NCBI RefSeq assembly: GCF_019636135.1
Contig: NZ_JAHBYD010000007.1
Coordinates: 1 to 64,000, forward strand
Source of the DNA: Phenylobacterium sp.
GTDB lineage: Bacteria > Pseudomonadota > Alphaproteobacteria > Caulobacterales > Caulobacteraceae
Reading direction: 5' to 3'
DNA: 64,000 nucleotides
Made by a program: the position numbers and the translations under genes. A model generated the notes under the pieces. That model did not search any database. It was not told where the DNA came from and saw only the letters and a list, made by a program, of their open reading frames with translations. Below, one piece after another: positions 62,180 to 64,000 of the stretch (position 1 is the stretch's first letter; every line of letters begins with the position of its first letter).

Positions 62180-62398
62180 ATGAACGCCAGCCGCATCATC
62201 TGGGTCGCGCCGCTCGCCGACGGCTGGGCGGTGCTGGCCGCGGGCATCGAGCCCCTCGTCTTCCGCTCCGGCGCCCGCGCCGAGGCCCAGGCCAAGCGCC
62301 TGGCCGCCGTGCTTGCGCAACTCGGCCGCGGGGTGCAGGTCCGCGTCCTCGACCGCGCCCGGAATCTGGTCGGGACCCAGCTCTACCCGGCGGTGTGA
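62180..62398 (+). CDS. Small conserved-looking protein of unknown function
   Basis: 72 aa from ATG 62180, with GGGAGG 8 nt upstream inside the hairpin arm. The sequence SRIIWVAPLADGWAVLAAGIEPLVFRSGARAEAQAKRLA resembles DUF2188-like small proteins (substrate-like beta strands plus one helix) but I cannot assign it. No signal peptide or membrane segment. It lies between ftsZ and lpxC on the same strand. Confidence 0.6.
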   Translation: MNASRIIWVAPLADGWAVLAAGIEPLVFRSGARAEAQAKRLAAVLAQLGRGVQVRVLDRARNLVGTQLYPAV

Positions 62399-62627
62399 GG
62401 CGTTCGCCACACCTGTCGCGAACCTGCGGATCCGGGCTCCGGCCCACGGGCGACGCGATGACGCGAAAGCTGCGTGGAATCAGTCGGTTGTCGCCCGCTC
62501 TTGTTCAGGTTCCGTGAGCCGAAACACTGTGAAACACGAAGTGCTTTGCTGCGGTGCATCAAGCGGCTTAGCTGCGCGTTGGGGGCAAGGTGCGGTCGTG
62601 CGCCGCAGCATTGCAGGAAGGTCCGCC

Positions 62628-63515
62628 TTGGCCGCGTTCCAACACACCGTCAGGTCGCCGGCGCTGTTCGCCGGGATCGGCGTCCATACCGGGGAATACA
62701 CCCGCGTCTCCGTGCGCCCGGCCGCCGCCAACAGCGGCGTCGTCTTCGTGCGCACCGACGTCAAGGATCGCGACAACGTCGTCCCGGTGTCGGGCGAGGC
62801 GGTCTGCAAGACCCAGCTCGGCACGGTGATCGCCAACGATGCCGGCGTGACGGTCTCCACCATCGAGCACCTGATGGCGGCCCTGGTCATGCTGGGCGTC
62901 GACAACGCCGTGGTCGAGGTCGACGGGCCCGAGATGCCGATCATGGACGGCTCGTCGCTGCCGTTCGTGCGCGTGCTGGACCGCGCCGGCCTGCGCCCCC
63001 AGGAGGCGCCGCGCGCCTTCATCGAGATCCTCGACACGATCGAGGCGGTCGAGGGCGACAAGCGTGCGACGCTGACGCCCGCCGACGGCTTCGAGATGGC
63101 CTTCACCATCGAATTCCCCACCGCCGCAATCGGCCGCCAGACGGTGGACCTGGCGATGGACGAGGCCGCCTTCCGCACGGAACTGGCCGACTGCCGCACC
63201 TTCGGCTTCCTGCACGAGGTGGAGGCCTTGCGCGCCATGGGCCTGGCCCGTGGCGGCACGATGGAGAACTGCGTCGTCATCGACGGCGACGTGATCCTGA
63301 ACCCCGAGGGCCTGCGCCGCCCGGACGAGTTCGTGCGGCACAAGGCGCTGGACGCCATCGGCGACCTCTACGTCCTGGGCGCGCCCATCCTGGGCCGCTT
63401 CGAGGGCGTCTGCGCGGGCCACGGCCTGAACAACGCCCTCGTCCGCGCGCTGCTGGCGCGCCCCGAGGCGTGGCGCATGACCACGCTGGTCGAGGACCTG
63501 CGCGAAGCCGTCTGA
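62628..63515 (+). CDS. lpxC: UDP-3-O-acyl-N-acetylglucosamine deacetylase
   Basis: 295 aa from TTG 62628, chosen because AGGAAGG lies 7 nt upstream and the protein then begins AAFQHTVRSPALFAGIGVHTG, the usual LpxC start; GTG 62598 is possible. Zinc ligands are H81 (EHLMAAL), H238 and D242 (RHKALDAIGD), and the catalytic H265 is in AGHGLNNAL. It removes the N-acetyl group in the committed step of lipid A synthesis. It closes the dcw region, as in many proteobacteria. Confidence 0.97.
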   Translation: MAAFQHTVRSPALFAGIGVHTGEYTRVSVRPAAANSGVVFVRTDVKDRDNVVPVSGEAVCKTQLGTVIANDAGVTVSTIEHLMAALVMLGVDNAVVEVDGPEMPIMDGSSLPFVRVLDRAGLRPQEAPRAFIEILDTIEAVEGDKRATLTPADGFEMAFTIEFPTAAIGRQTVDLAMDEAAFRTELADCRTFGFLHEVEALRAMGLARGGTMENCVVIDGDVILNPEGLRRPDEFVRHKALDAIGDLYVLGAPILGRFEGVCAGHGLNNALVRALLARPEAWRMTTLVEDLREAV

Positions 63516-63516
63516 C

Positions 63517-63668
63517 CTCCCCTGCGCAGCGGGGGAGGGGGACCGTTCGCCGAGCGTCGCGAAGAGCGAATGGTGGAGGGGGCGGAAGCCGCCTCCGGGT
63601 CCAGCCGCGCCCCTTCCACCATCGGCTCTTCGGCCGATGGTCCCCCTTCCCCGTGAACGGGGAAGGTA
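63517..63668. repeat. Compound palindromic repeats after lpxC
   Basis: Contains CCTCCCCTGCGCAGCGGGGGAGG (63518-63541 region), a CCGTTCGCCGAGCG/CGAAGAGCGAATGG pair and CTTCCCCGTGAACGGGGAAGG (63644-63667). These resemble the extragenic palindromes at 35490-35514. They may end lpxC transcription. No gene is seen. Confidence 0.6.
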
Positions 63669-63722
63669 GAAGTTGCGAACCGTTCGCAATCGTCGTCTAA
63701 TCCCGGCAGGGAGGACGCTTCC

Positions 63723-64000
63723 ATGCCTGACGACGCCTCGGCGCGGACCGCCACCGAGCAACTCGATGCGCTGTACCTGAAGCCGCACAAGTTCACGGTC
63801 GCCAAGGACATCGGCTGGGTCGACCCGCACGGTCGCCGCTTCATCGGGCTCTCGCCCTTCGTGGCGCTGGCCACCGTCGGCGCGAACGGCGGCCTCGACG
63901 TCTCGCCGCGGGGCGGCGGCGCCGGGTTCGTGCGCGTGGCGGAAGATGGCAGGAGCCTGCTGCTTCCGGACCGGCCCGGAAACAACCGGCTGGATTCGCT
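63723..64000 (+). CDS. Pyridoxamine 5'-phosphate oxidase-family protein (3' end cut by window edge)
   Basis: The open frame from ATG 63723 runs off the window after 92 codons. After a short N-terminal stretch, HGRRFIGLSPFVALATVGANGGLDVSPRGGGAGFVRV and GRSLLLPDRPGNNRLDS match the split-barrel FMN-binding fold of the PPOX superfamily, of the subgroup with an N-terminal helix before the barrel. Probably a flavin- or F420-dependent reductase. A GGGAGG site precedes the ATG. Confidence 0.82.
   Translation, partial: MPDDASARTATEQLDALYLKPHKFTVAKDIGWVDPHGRRFIGLSPFVALATVGANGGLDVSPRGGGAGFVRVAEDGRSLLLPDRPGNNRLDS

Overview
The window is a high-GC alphaproteobacterial chromosome segment, most likely from a Caulobacterales member (Caulobacter/Phenylobacterium type). 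The evidence is an alphaproteobacterial division and cell-wall (dcw) cluster, an RNase P RNA directly upstream of mraZ, CtrA-type TTAA-N7-TTAA sites and GANTC (CcrM) sites in the ftsZ promoter, a GAAC-N7-GAAC LexA box, a TorF-type porin, and a FecI/FecR/TonB-receptor signalling set.

Layout. 1-8.4 kb: surface polysaccharide genes (AGE epimerase, nucleotide-sugar dehydrogenase, pyruvyl transferase, UDP-glucuronate-type epimerase, GT2 transferase) interrupted by RidA, an M24 peptidase and an Xre-RES toxin-antitoxin pair. 8.4-12.6 kb: ECF sigma factor, FecR anti-sigma and STN-domain TonB receptor. 13-20 kb: GTP-dependent PEP carboxykinase, a Phd/PIN toxin-antitoxin pair, a CapD/WbpM-like dehydratase, TorF porin, an SDR enzyme and queF. 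20-25 kb: a repeat-rich accessory island with a Fic protein, two PEPxxWA-CTERM proteins, a FimB-sized tyrosine recombinase next to an 18-bp inverted repeat, and a BrnT/BrnA pair whose toxin is frameshifted. 25-35 kb: a bifunctional PBP, an EEP-family phosphodiesterase, TonB_C-like periplasmic proteins, a two-subunit acyl-CoA dehydrogenase, DUF559 and DUF3052 proteins, a DMT transporter and an AmpD-like amidase.

35-63.5 kb: rnpB, then the dcw cluster mraZ-rsmH-ftsL-ftsI-murE-murF-mraY-murD-ftsW-murG | murC-murB | ddlB-ftsQ-ftsA | ftsZ-lpxC. It is mostly co-directional with 4-8 nt overlaps, so it is probably largely co-transcribed from the mraZ promoter region, which has a three-repeat MraZ box and a consensus DnaA box. 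The bars mark insertions. Between murG and murC lie two opposite-strand genes: a polytopic membrane protein and a cytosolic NlpC/P60-like cysteine amidase with a LexA box upstream. Between murB and ddlB lie a histidine phosphatase, a hotdog thioesterase and an M28 peptidase. Between ftsA and ftsZ lie a Phd/PIN toxin-antitoxin pair, an alpha/beta-hydrolase-like protein and a luciferase-like oxidoreductase.

The most promising unexplained items are the LexA-box-associated amidase plus membrane protein inside the dcw cluster (a candidate SOS-induced bacteriocin/immunity or self-lysis module) and the possible invertible 105-bp switch beside the FimB-like recombinase. Two genes (murD and brnT) carry apparent frameshifts that may be real or may be sequence errors. 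All functional calls rest on reading motifs by eye; no database search was run.
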